In this document: piece after piece, positions 21,166-31,793 of the stretch
Numbering within the stretch: the first letter of the stretch is position 1
Layout of the letters: the number at the start of each line of letters is the position of its first letter
NCBI RefSeq assembly: GCF_905147365.1
Contig: NC_056409.1
Span: forward strand, 3,229,001-3,293,000
Direction of reading: 5' to 3'
DNA: 64,000 nucleotides
Source: Aricia agestis
Lineage: Eukaryota > Arthropoda > Insecta > Lepidoptera > Lycaenidae
Made by a program: the position numbers and the translations under genes
Notes under the pieces: model-generated
Databases searched by the model: none
What the model saw: only the letters and a program-made list of their open reading frames with translations
Told to the model about the DNA's origin: nothing

Positions 21166-21490
21166 TAGGTACTTCAATGCATTTGCAATTATTTAGGTGA
21201 CCTTGAGCGGCACTAGGCTGACGTTACATGACAGATCAAAAGGAACCAAATTTAAAACGGTAATAGTATGGGAGTTACGATTCCTTAGTTTTTATTGTTC
21301 GTAGATTTTGGCGATATCTCGGCAACGCGGCAAATGTATGGTCAAGGATTTTTTCTAACTTTGGGAAATATCATTAATATTGATGTTATGTTTATCCTGG
21401 GTGTTATAAATGCAAATGTGTTTTTCTATTTTATATGTGTTTGTTACTTCTACACGCATATACCGCTGAACTGAACCAATGTAGAGACCA

Positions 21491-21664
21491 GGGCCTGTAG
21501 ACAAGTGGCAAAGCGCTAACGCTGACGCTAACGCTAGCGCTACAAAATGTATGCGATTTGACATAAGTCATCGCTTCGCTAGCGAATACTAATGTCAAAT
21601 CCATACATTTTGTAGCGCTAGCGCAAGCGTTAGCGTTAGCGTTTTGCCACTTGTCTACAGGGGC
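21491..21664. mobile_element. Hairpin MITE A, copy 1, with TTAGCG repeats
   Basis: The ends GGCCTGTAGACAAGTGGCAA and its inverted partner enclose AACGCTAACGC-type hexamers on both arms and a central ATTTGACATAAGTCATCGCT loop region. The arms pair over most of the 174 bp. Confidence 0.75.
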
Positions 21665-21670
21665 TGGAGG

Positions 21671-21846
21671 GTCAGCCAAAATTTTTTCGTTTTCGCTTCA
21701 TTATAGAATCGCCGTTGAAAATGTATGGAATTGACATAAGCGTTTGTTAATATGACGTTGACGTTCGACTCGTCTTATGTCAATTCCATACATTTTGATC
21801 AGCGATTCTATAACGAAGCGAAAACGAAAAAGTTTCGGCGAAATGG
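21671..21846. mobile_element. Hairpin MITE B between the two A copies
   Basis: TTTTTTCGTTTTCGCTTC..ATAGAATCGC and AATGTATGGAATTGACATAA on the left recur inverted on the right. It shares the AATGTATGG..TTGACATAAG core idea with MITE A but differs at the ends. Confidence 0.65.
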
Positions 21847-21848
21847 CC

Positions 21849-22010
21849 AGGGCCTGTAGACAAGTGGCAAAACGCTAACGCTAACGCTACAAAATGTATG
21901 CGATTTGACATAAGTCATCGCTTCGCTAGCGAATACTAATGTCAAATCCATACATTTTGTAGCGCTAGCGTTAGCGTTAGCGTTAGCGTTTTGCCACTTG
22001 TCTACGGGGG
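21849..22010. mobile_element. Hairpin MITE A, copy 2
   Basis: It has the same ends and centre as the copy at 21491, with a different number of TTAGCG hexamers on each arm. The two copies are in the same orientation. Confidence 0.75.
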
Positions 22011-24982
22011 CAGGTACACCAAAAACAACTTGCTTTTATTCAGGAAAACTGTACTTTCAGAGAAGTTGCTTTATAAGCAGATGGCGGACCTACGTAGTTT
22101 GGTCGAGTCGTGTCAAACCCAGCCGACAGATCATGACTATTTAATTGTCCCTATATGAATCAATTTCTTTGATGGTAAATTTCCCATGCCACAATCTCAA
22201 TTGAGCTACTATATAATATAAATTTTCAATTCTATGATTACGTTTTTATAAATTCATCCAGCACTTTTAGATATAATTGACCCGAATCGCTCCGTATGGA
22301 TATTTAATGGAACGTTTTATATTTCGCACAAAAATGACAAAAGAGTGTTATTGATGGCTTTTCATCGCACGTTCGTTACTTTTTATTGGAATGTCACATA
22401 TATATAAATCTGCTCGCACTAAATTTGTATGGTCCACATTTTAATAATTACTTACTTAACCTCCGACGAGAAAAGTACCCCACTTTTCTCGTCGTTCAAT
22501 TATTATCTATAATATATAAACTACTCTAACGGACGCCTTGCAATAACTAGTAAGACATATAATAAAAAAAGTATGCAATGTTTTCCGCAGCTGCGTTCGC
22601 TTAAATTAATTTATCGAACCGTACTTTTTGCTCTGTTTAGTATTTTATGGCTGAATACATAAGAAACAGATAAAGGAGTACATTAAATAGTCGTTAAGCG
22701 GCTGCCTACAGCCTTCTCTATTGTGTCAGACGACCCTTAATCCCTGATTATGAAAATTAATTTCCCCGTGATAAGAGAATGCGAAGAACAAATTTTAAAC
22801 CCGATTGCACTTTAGGTTGTTTGACAACAATTAGCATTTGAATATGTGATAAGTCTGTGCGCACAGATGGCAATTTAAGCACATACTGTACAGTTATGTA
22901 AGTCAAAGAAATTAAACACTTTCTAGAAAGAGAGGAAACGATTTTGGGTTAATACTTTTTTTGAAGATTTGTAGTAATTTAACCTTCGTTTCATTTCTAT
23001 TCTTTCATTCATTCGTATTTACTTTATATCTGAATCGAAAATGCTCCATTTTCCTATGAGAAAATCGTTTTAATAACTTGTAACTTGTAATTGATGCTGT
23101 AAAAATTGTGAAACAAGTGCCATCTATCGCCCTACCGCAAAACAATATCTCAAATCACGTACTATCAGAGAAGTTGATTCCTAGCCAGGTGGGGGGTCCC
23201 CCATCTACCTAGGAATCAACTTCTACGTAGTTTGGTCGCGTTTCGTCAAAACCAGCCGACAGATAACAATGAACATTGAATTGACATGATCCGACGAAAT
23301 GACGTTGGTCTGTCAACTGCCTAGGAATCAATTTCCTCGATGGTTCTGCCCAAAACACCGCCTCATCAAAAAAGTAGCCACTACCCACGTAACAAACAAT
23401 TTCAATAAGCGTTTAAACCAATAGAACCAACAAAAACTCATAACTTATCTGCTTTGATATTGCAAAACTCCCAACAAACCGGCCATAACTTTAAAAGTGG
23501 CAACTTTACAGAACAATGAGCACAACTTATATTGCCTCGTCTCTGCCCCTAACTATTCCAAGTTCCACCATAAATTTAAATATGAATATGTCGTTGGAAA
23601 GAAAGAGGAAAGTGGGGACGAATGGGCTAAGTAAAAGTAAAGCGAAAGGCTGTATTGAGCGTCGTGAATTGCGAACAAAATGTTTTTATATATAATAGAC
23701 ACCAAAAATATGTAAAAAAACTTATGTTTTTTTTTTTTACCTTAACAATATTTTCTCTAACATGTTTATGTAATAAATACAAATATTATAGCATTATTTT
23801 GCTATCAAAATGGCTGAAATTTTTATTTTTTACTATTAAACTCTTTTATATTTAATAATAGTATTGTTAGTTGTTACACTATTATTATTCTATAAGCTTT
23901 TGCTTCTTTATATAATAATCGCCTAAAAGCAACAATAGTCATCTAGCATTTTTTAAATCCAATCTAAAACGCGTTTAAGCGAATAACACAAAACTCAATT
24001 TCATAACCTCATAAGCCGCAGCGCTGGAACACAAATCCTGATTTGCGAAATTGTTACAATGTAGCCAGCTCTCCCCTAATGATGGAATATTCTCGAATTC
24101 TCCTGAATTTCCGAACTCGTAATGTTTTAATCGTAACATTTCACTACTTATGAAACATTTACGTAGGCTTAACGTTATTTAATATTTATGTTAAGTTTGT
24201 ATTATAATTAACTGCACGTTGCCTTCGTTTGCGCAGAAATTGGTATTTAATATGGTGCGGAAATTGTATTTTTAACCAACAGACTTCTAAAATGGAGGGC
24301 GCTATTCTTCATTTTTTTTTTGTTTTTGTGGTCTGTTTATAATCTAATTTTTCGATTAGTGTGAAAAAGTAACAGACAGATAAGTTTATTGAAGGAAGAA
24401 ATCTAACATTTTTAGGGCAACCATTTTTTTTAAATTCTAAGTTGTTCCACCAAACTTCATCTAGACTCTAGAATCTCAATTATTGTATACAATAAGTAAC
24501 TCGGATTTCATTTTTTTCGCGAAACAAACCAAATATAATTGTAATGTCTTGTAATCACACAATGGTTTTTGTGGCTGAAAGGTATTTTAATCAACAGAGT
24601 TTGGTGTCACGCCGCGATTGTTTAGCCAGTTGGCGAGTCACGTTCTCGTTTTTATTAAAAAATGTTATTGTACCGCATTGACGGCACAAAAGAAGGAAAA
24701 TATGATAATTTTTACGCTTACGCCTCCTACCTCCCGATGAATTACAAAACAACAGTTTAAGACGTCTTTAAGAATACCTTACGTAATATGTTTTACGAAT
24801 AGAAATACGACATAAAATTCCGTATAAAATTACATGAAATTACAATTTCTTATTAAAATCTGCGCCCAGTATTATCAGTTTGATTATGGTTTGCGCTCGA
24901 ATTACGAGGAACTGTGAAATAGGAGAGTGCAGTCAGTTTGCTATAGTCGGGGGCGTCCACATCTAATATCAGTTTAAATTCC
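22011..24982. other. Three kilobases of AT-rich DNA with one minor repeat
   Basis: At 23160-23345 a repeat with TTGATTCCTAGCCAGGTGGG / TACCTAGGAATCAACTTCT and CCAGCCGACAGAT is related to 22055-22150 and to 62785-63050. TTTTCTCGTCGTTC-type inversion occurs at 22466-22497. No exon, ORF or RNA gene was recognised elsewhere. Confidence 0.45.
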
Positions 24983-25168
24983 GTGTCTAAACACACCATG
25001 CGGAAGTTCGCCATGATTACGTCAGCAATGTCAAACGCATACAATATAACGCGACGTAATTTCGGCATGGTGTGTCATCGGTAATTTAAAATACATTGCA
25101 ATTTGCAGGCGGAATCATGCTGAAATTCGGCCGCGTCTTTTCGGCCTAGTGTGTTAGAGTTTAGACAC
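24983..25168. mobile_element. GTGTCTAAAC MITE, copy 1
   Basis: The ends GTGTCTAAACACACCATGCG and CGGCCTAGTGTGTTAG..GTTTAGACAC are inverted. The centre contains ATGATTACGTCAGCAATGTC and GTCATCGGTAATTTAAAATA, shared with the copy at 49633-49820. Confidence 0.65.
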
Positions 25169-25256
25169 TTAGGCTGCCTTCACATTACGTCGCAAACAGT
25201 GCGGCTGCAGCGCAGCGGGGCTAAAATGGTCACTTTGAAGAATCATGATATGAATC

Positions 25257-25474
25257 TGTAGGAGATAAATATAAACCCGAATATAAAGTTTAGTACATTT
25301 ATTGCACAGCGTATTATACAAGGCAAAATGGCGACAAGACGCGACAAGAAGCGGAACCGCGAAAAAAGGAACACACAAGCGCCACAAGTGAGCAAAATAG
25401 GAACTACTTAACAATCGTTCAAAAATTATTACATGTAACAGTTTAGAAACTTCTATGATGTTTTATTTTCAACA
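25257..25474 (-). repeat. Copia 3' LTR
   Basis: 218 bp, TG..CA boundaries, matching the other LTR base for base as far as I checked by eye. Confidence 0.9.
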
Positions 25475-25480
25475 TCCTCC

Positions 25481-26626
25481 CTAAAACATCAATCCCATCT
25501 TGGACGCACAATATCTCAGTTTTCTATATGGTGTTGCCTTGGTGAGCGCATCAGCTACCATCATGTCCGTCTGTACATACTGCACATCAATGTGTCCTTC
25601 CATAACTTTATCACGCACAAAATGGTGCCTGACATCTATGTGCTTGGTCCTGGAATGATAACCATCAGTACCTGAAAGTTTTATAGAACTCTGATTATCG
25701 CTGTAGATTATCATTGCTTGATGTTTGAGCTCCGGCCAAAAACATTCTTGAAGCTGTTTTAACCACATAGCCTCTTGCACACACGACGACAACGACATAT
25801 ACTCTGCCTCAGTGGTAGACAGAGCCACAGTAGGCTGACGTTTAGAATTCCAGGAAATTGTTCCTCCCTGAAACATAAAAGAATAACCAGTGCAGGAACG
25901 TCGGTCATCTTCTGAGCTGGCCCAGTCTGCATCACAGAAACCATGAGTCATGTTCTCATCTAAATCTTGTTTAAAAGTCATTTTACAATCTTCAGTACCT
26001 TTTAAATAGCGCATGACTCGTTTCAAAGCTAGCCAATGTGACGTCTCAGGCTTGTTATTATATTTACTCAACATATTAACAACATAACTTATATCTGGCC
26101 TAGTAATCTGAGAAATAAACAGTAGGCACCCAATTATTTCCTGATATGGAATGTCATGTAGTACACCTGATTCTTTAGACACATCTTTAAATTTAGTATT
26201 AACATCTATAGGAGTCTTAACACTTTTGCAATCAGACATGCCATATTTATGTAAGACTTCTCGTATATATTTTTTCTGATCTAGATATAAAATTCCTTTC
26301 TTTCTATCTCTCTCTACATGTATACCAATATAATATTTTACATCACCTAGATCTTTTATTTTAAACTGTTTCTTAAGTTCTTTTTTAATGTAATTTTTTG
26401 ACTCCATATTATTTGTTAATAATATAACATCGTCCACATATATAGCCAAAATTACTATATTATTATTATCTTCAATTTTATAATAGACGCAGGGATCTAA
26501 TTTATTCTGTTTATGATCACCGTTGCCATAGTGTGATGGTTGCATCATATAAATCTCTTCTTCAATGTCTCCCTTATTACAGGTGAAAATACCTCTGTGT
26601 AATCTATTCCAGGTTTTTGTGAACAA
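25481..26626 (-). CDS. Copia pol, C-terminal part: partial RT and RNase H
   Basis: The frame contains the RT active site IYVDDVILL, then KKYIREVLHKYGM, the RNase H residues HGFCDADWAS (Asp), STTEAEYMSL (Glu) and IYSDNQSSI (Asp), and the conserved KHIDVRHHFVRD. It ends VADALTKATPYRKL.. at a TAG. The first codons from 26626 are not the true protein: this frame is entered after a deletion that shifts it relative to the upstream gag-pol ORF. Just downstream the usual YGLKQ region of RT is also missing, a second, in-frame loss. Confidence 0.85.
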   Translation of the reverse strand: MFTKTWNRLHRGIFTCNKGDIEEEIYMMQPSHYGNGDHKQNKLDPCVYYKIEDNNNIVILAIYVDDVILLTNNMESKNYIKKELKKQFKIKDLGDVKYYIGIHVERDRKKGILYLDQKKYIREVLHKYGMSDCKSVKTPIDVNTKFKDVSKESGVLHDIPYQEIIGCLLFISQITRPDISYVVNMLSKYNNKPETSHWLALKRVMRYLKGTEDCKMTFKQDLDENMTHGFCDADWASSEDDRRSCTGYSFMFQGGTISWNSKRQPTVALSTTEAEYMSLSSCVQEAMWLKQLQECFWPELKHQAMIIYSDNQSSIKLSGTDGYHSRTKHIDVRHHFVRDKVMEGHIDVQYVQTDMMVADALTKATPYRKLRYCASKMGLMF

Positions 26627-29118
26627 CCTTTAATCACAAGTCGTGCTTTATACTTTGATAATTCTCCATTTTCATTAGTTTTCTTTTTAAAAATCCATTT
26701 ACATGGTATAGCACGTTTACCTTCAGGTAGAGTAGTAATTTCCCATGTATTATTTTCTAATAAAGAGTGGTACTCTTCATCCATTGCTGATTTCCAGTTC
26801 TCAGCATCACTGCCAGACAAAGCTTCTTCAGCAGTCAATGGATCTGAAATCTGTTTAGCACACATAAAATTGTTGTGCATTTGACGAGGTCGTAAAGTTA
26901 TATTCCTCGTGAAATCAAACTCCTCACTATAACTTTCATCGCTTGGATAAAAAGTTCTATCATTGTCATTTCTACCATCCAATTCACAACTATCGAAAGT
27001 CGTGTCAGTGCTTGACTCTATCAAAGTTTCATTCTGAGGGTTCTCATCATCATCATTTTGAAAACTTAATGGGACATTAATAAGTTGTGGGGTGGCTGTA
27101 GGTTCCGGAGTGACAATATTATCATTTTTGTTCTCAACTTTTTCAATAAATATTACATCTCTACTTATTGTAATCTTTTTACTCACTGGGTCAAATAATC
27201 TGTACCCTTTTGTATTATTACAATATCCCACAAATAAAAGTTCTTTAGATTTACGATCCCACTTTAAACGTTTTTGTTTTGGAATATGTACCATAGCTTT
27301 AGAACCAAAAATCTTTAAATGTGAAATGTTTGGTTTCTTACCCGTCCATTTTTCATACGGGGTTACCTCGCTCAAAACCCGTGAAGGTGATCGGTTGACA
27401 ACATAGGCCGCAGCTGTGACTGCTTCTGCCCACAAATGTTTTTGCAGCTTTGCTTCAAATAACATGCATTTTGCACGTTCAACCAACGTCCGGTTCATGC
27501 GCTCAGCTAAACCGTTGTGCTCAGGAGTGTACGGTGTGCTGGTCTGATGTTTGATGCCGGAAGCTGCTAGAAAATCAGAAAACATTTTATTGCAATACTC
27601 CCTTCCGTTATCGCTTCTCAATATTTTAATTTTCTTTTCTAATTCATTTTCTACTTCTTCTTTAAAAATCTTAAAAACAGACATAATATCCAATTTGTTT
27701 TTTAGAAAATAAACATAAACTTTACGTGAATAGTCGTCTATGAAAGTTATGAAGTATCTCGCACCACCAGCGGACGGTGTCTCCATCGGACCACATAGAT
27801 CTGTATGTACTATTTCAAGCAATTCATTCGCTCTCGTACCCGAGCTGGGAAATGGTAATCGCGTTTGTTTCGCTTCATAGCATGGAATACAAACAGTGTC
27901 GATACTTTTATTAGTATCAGTGATAGTTATGCCCTCGGCACACAATTCCAACTTTTTAACGTCTGCCAGATTTAAGTGCCCCATCCTTTTGTGCCATGTT
28001 ATGAGATCTGTCTTGCTCTCATGCGAAATATTATAAGCACTTCCACTAACAGTATTCAACTTATACATGTTATTGATAAGTTTAGCATTAGCTATAAGAA
28101 TTTTATTGGCATTATATATATTACAGCCCGTCTCAGTGAACTCCACTTTACAGCCATTTTTGGTTAATTGACTAACCGATAGCAAGTTCGCACTTAATTC
28201 AGGAATTAATAAAACATTTCTCACCTGGATTGGATGCTCATCTTTACAAAAAATTGTTTGTATGTTAACTTTACCCATATCTTGCACGGAGACAACATCA
28301 TTATTAGCCACCTTTACTTGTTGAATCGGAGAAGGTTGTATGTCATACATCCAGTCAGAACGTTTTGTCATGTGCATTGTGGCTCCGGAGTCAACATACC
28401 AATCGTCCTCACATATATTGTTGTGGGCTGAAAAAACTGCTGAAAAACCATTATGATTTGACTTTTTTACTGTGCATTGACTTTTATAATGCCCGTATTT
28501 GTTACAGTTATAGCACCGTGGGCCTTTTCCTTTTAACTTGGCACTGGAGTTATTCTTGTGCTTTGTAAAAAATGCAGAAGATTCTGAAACTTTCACTTCC
28601 TGCAAAAGTTTTGTCTTCACGAAATCTGACGTTATTGTCTTGCTGGAACTTTCCAGACCCATAATCATGGGTTTGTAAACATCTGGTAATCCCGCCAGCA
28701 TGAGAGTCCCCAACCACTCGTCATCTACTGTAAATTTAATATTGCGTAATTTATGTGCAGTACTCATAATTTTATTTATATAATCCTCCACGCTTGCACA
28801 ATTATCTAGCGTAGTATTGATCAAATCTCGTAAAAGGCCGACTTTTCTTGATAATCCGGAGTCCTCGAAAGCATTTTGTAAATTATTCCATACCTCTCTC
28901 GCAGTCTTAGCATTTTCAATATGGACGAAATTTATCGGATCCACCAACAAAATGATTTTGGACTTTGCCTTTACATCCTTTTTTACGTCGACATCGGTGC
29001 CTGGATCGACACATTCCCACAATTCTTCATGCTGCAAGTATGATTTTACAGCAAACTGCCAAGTGGAATAATTTTCCCGGCCGGCTAATCTTTCAATTTG
29101 TGGGTTCGACACGGCCAT
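26545..29118 (-). CDS. Copia gag-protease-integrase and start of RT
   Basis: This 857-residue ORF encodes, in order: a UBN2-type gag domain (1-180), a CCHC zinc knuckle CYNCNKYGHYKSQC (202-215), an aspartic protease site WYVDSGATMHM (about 241-251), the integrase HHCC zinc region, the integrase core (HTDLCGPM, LRSDNGREY, TPEHNGLAER with the D, D and E catalytic residues), an integrase C-terminal FVGYCNNTKGYRLF segment, and the RT start YKARLVIKGCSQ..FSPVIR. It then runs off frame into a stop at 26545 because of a deletion. The start ATG lies 106 bp inside the 5' LTR. Confidence 0.92.
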   Translation of the reverse strand: MAVSNPQIERLAGRENYSTWQFAVKSYLQHEELWECVDPGTDVDVKKDVKAKSKIILLVDPINFVHIENAKTAREVWNNLQNAFEDSGLSRKVGLLRDLINTTLDNCASVEDYINKIMSTAHKLRNIKFTVDDEWLGTLMLAGLPDVYKPMIMGLESSSKTITSDFVKTKLLQEVKVSESSAFFTKHKNNSSAKLKGKGPRCYNCNKYGHYKSQCTVKKSNHNGFSAVFSAHNNICEDDWYVDSGATMHMTKRSDWMYDIQPSPIQQVKVANNDVVSVQDMGKVNIQTIFCKDEHPIQVRNVLLIPELSANLLSVSQLTKNGCKVEFTETGCNIYNANKILIANAKLINNMYKLNTVSGSAYNISHESKTDLITWHKRMGHLNLADVKKLELCAEGITITDTNKSIDTVCIPCYEAKQTRLPFPSSGTRANELLEIVHTDLCGPMETPSAGGARYFITFIDDYSRKVYVYFLKNKLDIMSVFKIFKEEVENELEKKIKILRSDNGREYCNKMFSDFLAASGIKHQTSTPYTPEHNGLAERMNRTLVERAKCMLFEAKLQKHLWAEAVTAAAYVVNRSPSRVLSEVTPYEKWTGKKPNISHLKIFGSKAMVHIPKQKRLKWDRKSKELLFVGYCNNTKGYRLFDPVSKKITISRDVIFIEKVENKNDNIVTPEPTATPQLINVPLSFQNDDDENPQNETLIESSTDTTFDSCELDGRNDNDRTFYPSDESYSEEFDFTRNITLRPRQMHNNFMCAKQISDPLTAEEALSGSDAENWKSAMDEEYHSLLENNTWEITTLPEGKRAIPCKWIFKKKTNENGELSKYKARLVIKGCSQKPGIDYTEVFSPVIRETLKKRFI

Positions 29119-29212
29119 TGTATCGGATCGCTGAAAAAATTACGACTTACGAAAAACGCACTGATTTTTTCCAACAAATATAACTGAACTTTTTACGTAT
29201 TCAGGTAGGGAC

Positions 29213-29223
29213 GGCCCATAACC
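29213..29223 (-). promoter_or_regulatory. Copia primer-binding site (initiator Met tRNA, internal)
   Basis: Directly inside the 5' LTR the minus strand reads GGTTATGGGCC. This complements the anticodon region of insect initiator-Met tRNA, the half-tRNA primer type known from Drosophila copia. Confidence 0.75.
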
Positions 29224-29441
29224 TGTAGGAGATAAATATAAACCCGAATATAAAGTTTAGTACATTTATTGCACAGCGTATTATACAAGGCAAAATGGCG
29301 ACAAGACGCGACAAGAAGCGGAACCGCGAAAAAAGGAACACACAAGCGCCACAAGTGAGCAAAATAGGAACTACTTAACAATCGTTCAAAAATTATTACA
29401 TGTAACAGTTTAGAAACTTCTATGATGTTTTATTTTCAACA
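29224..29441 (-). repeat. Copia 5' LTR
   Basis: 218 bp matching the 3' LTR; followed by the GAATC duplication. Confidence 0.9.
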
Positions 29442-29835
29442 GAATCATATCATGATTCATTTTTCTAAAATCGCAAAATGCAACTCTGCTTGCAATTAAT
29501 TTCTGTATTTTTGTACTGATTTGACATTTGTCACAATTCATTTGCTGAATTGATTGAGAGGAATTGCTAAATGTGACCATTTTAGCCCCGCTGTGTACAC
29601 TGCTTGCGACGTAATGTGAGGGCGCTCTTAGAGTTAGCACTTTATAATTTAAAATATTAATTATAAATTTATAACTTATTGTTAATACAAAATAATATTA
29701 GGTATGAGTGTTTGCAAAAAACGATTATTTTTCTAAACTTTGTGTTCTATTAAACTTTATGATAATTAATAACATATTATTTACTTTTAATTATCCTATA
29801 ATGTATAAGTAACCGCAAATGATTTTCCTCTAGAA

Positions 29836-30356
29836 AAAAACCGGCCAAGTGCGAGTCGGACTCGCGCACCGAGGGTTCCGACAGCTTAAAGGTATTATAG
29901 ACCTGAGTATTTGGTATGAATTTCAATTTAATACCTCTACGCGTTTATGAGGAAATGGGTAGTAAGTTTAAAATTATTAAAAAAATATATATTATGTGAT
30001 GTCACTAAAAATTTATGGTTTTCGTAATTTTTCCTTTATCTATGCTATAAGACGTTGCTTCGTACCAAATTTCAAGATTCTGAGTTCACGGGAAGCACCC
30101 TGTAGGTTTTGATTCCCTTGCAAGTGTCGAAAATTTGCGGCATAAACGGCTGTATCTTTTGATTGCGTTGGCTTAGAAGTTTGATTTTTTCACAGCTTCA
30201 AGGGACAGTAGACCTGAGTAATTGATATAAATTTCAGCTTCATACCTCCACGCGTTCCTGAGAAAAAGGGTCTTGACAGACGGACGGACGGACAGACGGA
30301 CAACAAAGTGATCCTATAAGGGTTCCGTTTTTTCCTTTTGAGGTACGGAACCCTAA
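29836..30356 (+). repeat. CGGCCAAGTGCGAGTCGG repeat, forward copy
   Basis: It starts AAAACCGGCCAAGTGCGAGT and ends GAGGTACGGAACCCTAA, the borders of a widespread lepidopteran repeat family. It contains GACGGACGGACAGACGGA before the end. A near-identical inverted copy lies at 30575-31084. Confidence 0.7.
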
Positions 30357-30384
30357 GAGTATTTAGATTTAATCTAAGTACACT

Positions 30385-31625
30385 AAAAACCGGCCAAGTG
30401 CGTGTCGGGCCACGCGCAATATAGGGTTCCGTAGTACCGTTAAGTTTTTTTAAATTTTTGTATGGTCAGTGAATATACATTTATAACGTGTTTTACACTA
30501 GTAACAACATCATCTCAGTTACTTTCAAAGGAATTTGAACGAACAGTTCCTTTACACTTCGCCGAATACATTTTTAGGGTTCCGTACCTCAAAAGGAAAA
30601 AACGGAACCCTTATAGGATCACTTTGTTGTCCGTCTGTCCGTCTGTCAAGACCCTTTTTCTCAGGAACGCGTGGAGGCATGAAGCTGAAATTTATATCAA
30701 TTACTCAGGTCTACTGTCCCTTGAAGCTGTGAAAAAATCAAACTTCTAAGCCAACGCAATCAAAAGATACAGCCGTTTATGCCGCAAATTTTCGACACTT
30801 GCAAGGGAATCAAAACCTACAGGGTGCTTCCCGTGAACTCAGAATCTTGAAATTTGGTACGAAGCAACGTCTTATAGCATAGATAAAGGAAAAATTACGA
30901 AAACCATAAATTTTTAGTTACATCACATAATATATTTTTTTTTAATAATTTTAAACTTACTACCCATTTCCTCATAAACGCGTAGAGGTATTAAATTGAA
31001 ATTCATACTAAATACTCAGGTCTATAATACCTTTAAGCTGTCGGAACCCTCGGTGCGCGAGTCCGACTCGCACTTGGCCGGTTTTATTTTTTAATGATTG
31101 ACAATTACTCAATAACTTATGAAGTCTTCTTAGCCGTGATAGTTTTCCTTTTAAATTCAGCATATTTCCTATTCATGTGATTTTTTTCACATTTCCAGAA
31201 GGGCCGGAGGGAAGTGGCCTCTTACAATTTTGTCCACTTTAAAACTTAATATTTGACAAACGGATCCCTAAATTAGAAAATTATCTATGAATACTCATAA
31301 TATTTTTAGAAAACCTATCCAACGACGCCCCACACGATCGGTTGGACACGAAAAAAAAATTCATCCCCACTTGATGTGTTGGGATAAGGGAAGGTACCAT
31401 AAAAAAAAAAGATTTTATGTACCATTTTGTCGGCATCATTACTCGTAATATGTACATTCATGCCAAATTACAGTTTTGTTGGTCCTACAGTCTCTGAGCA
31501 AAACCGCGGACAGACGGACGGACAGACAGACAAACAGACAGACGGACAGATAAACAGACAGATGGACAGACGGACGCACACACCGAAACTATTGGGGTTC
31601 CTTGTTGACTACAAAACCCTAAAAA
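30385..31625 (+). repeat. Related GGAACCC-family repeat with an inverted copy inside
   Basis: It begins AAAAACCGGCCAAGTGCGTG and ends at ACAAAACCCTAAAAA after a GACGGACAGACAGACAA-rich stretch (31511-31580). The inverted copy 30575-31084 interrupts it. Open frames inside are not genes. Confidence 0.55.
30575..31084 (-). repeat. CGGCCAAGTGCGAGTCGG repeat, inverted copy
   Basis: Reverse complement of 29836-30356 over about 510 bp with few differences. The pair forms a large inverted repeat with a spacer of about 220 bp. Confidence 0.7.
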
Positions 31626-31793
31626 GAGATGTAAGTGTGTTGTAGGCCTCAGACAGCGCCAATATTAAATATTAGTCGGAGAAGTCGTACCTTAATAAAA
31701 GTCATATCTTTTTAATATACACAAAATTAAGATGATGTTATGTACATCATATTAAAGCAATAAACTCCACCCAGACTGGCGTACCTAAATAGG

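Larger units (their letters stand above)
19098..21304. mobile_element. hAT-like TIR element with 8-bp target duplication
   Basis: TIRs CTACGAATAATAAAAACTAA and its inverted partner at 21281-21304 extend over about 35 bp with few mismatches. ATTTTGGC flanks both ends (19090-19097 and 21305-21312), an 8-bp duplication as in hAT elements. The 2207-bp interior is a foldback structure enclosing an RNase H ORF, with a GC-rich satellite-like block on the right. No hAT transposase is present, so it would be moved in trans. The TIR also occurs at 9499. Confidence 0.72.
18829..21345 (+). repeat. Interspersed repeat interrupted by a hAT-like insertion
   Basis: The segments 18829-19097 and 21313-21345 together match the uninterrupted sequence 53780-54050 (CAGCAATAATCTTCAG.. 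to ..CTCGGCAACGCGGCAAAT). The comparison defines the insertion point exactly. The repeat itself was not classified. Confidence 0.7.
25257..29441 (-). mobile_element. Ty1/copia LTR retrotransposon, young but pol-deleted
   Basis: Two 218-bp LTRs (25257-25474 and 29224-29441) begin TGTAGG and end CAACA; I see no difference between them. A GAATC duplication flanks the element (25252-25256, 29442-29446). The element reads on the minus strand: 5' LTR on the right, primer site 29213-29223, gag-pol, polypurine tract 25475-25482. Matching LTRs indicate very recent insertion. The pol gene has two internal deletions in the reverse transcriptase, one changing frame, so this copy cannot supply its own RT. 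Confidence 0.93.
25172..29627. mobile_element. Harbinger-like MITE that hosts the copia element
   Basis: TIRs GGCTGCCTTCACATTACGTC and GACGTAATGTGAGGGCGCTC are flanked by TTA on both sides (25169-25171, 29628-29630), as in PIF/Harbinger insertions. Without the copia insertion the element is about 266 bp and largely palindromic. Confidence 0.65.

Noticed and set aside
20789..21177. Open frames on both strands in the GC-rich block
   Set aside because: High GC and repeated units remove stop codons; no domain, no codon bias and mutual overlap.
23655..23855. 66-codon frame with hydrophobic stretches
   Set aside because: Composition reflects AT-rich DNA (Phe, Leu, Ile, Lys, Tyr); no signal of coding selection or homology.
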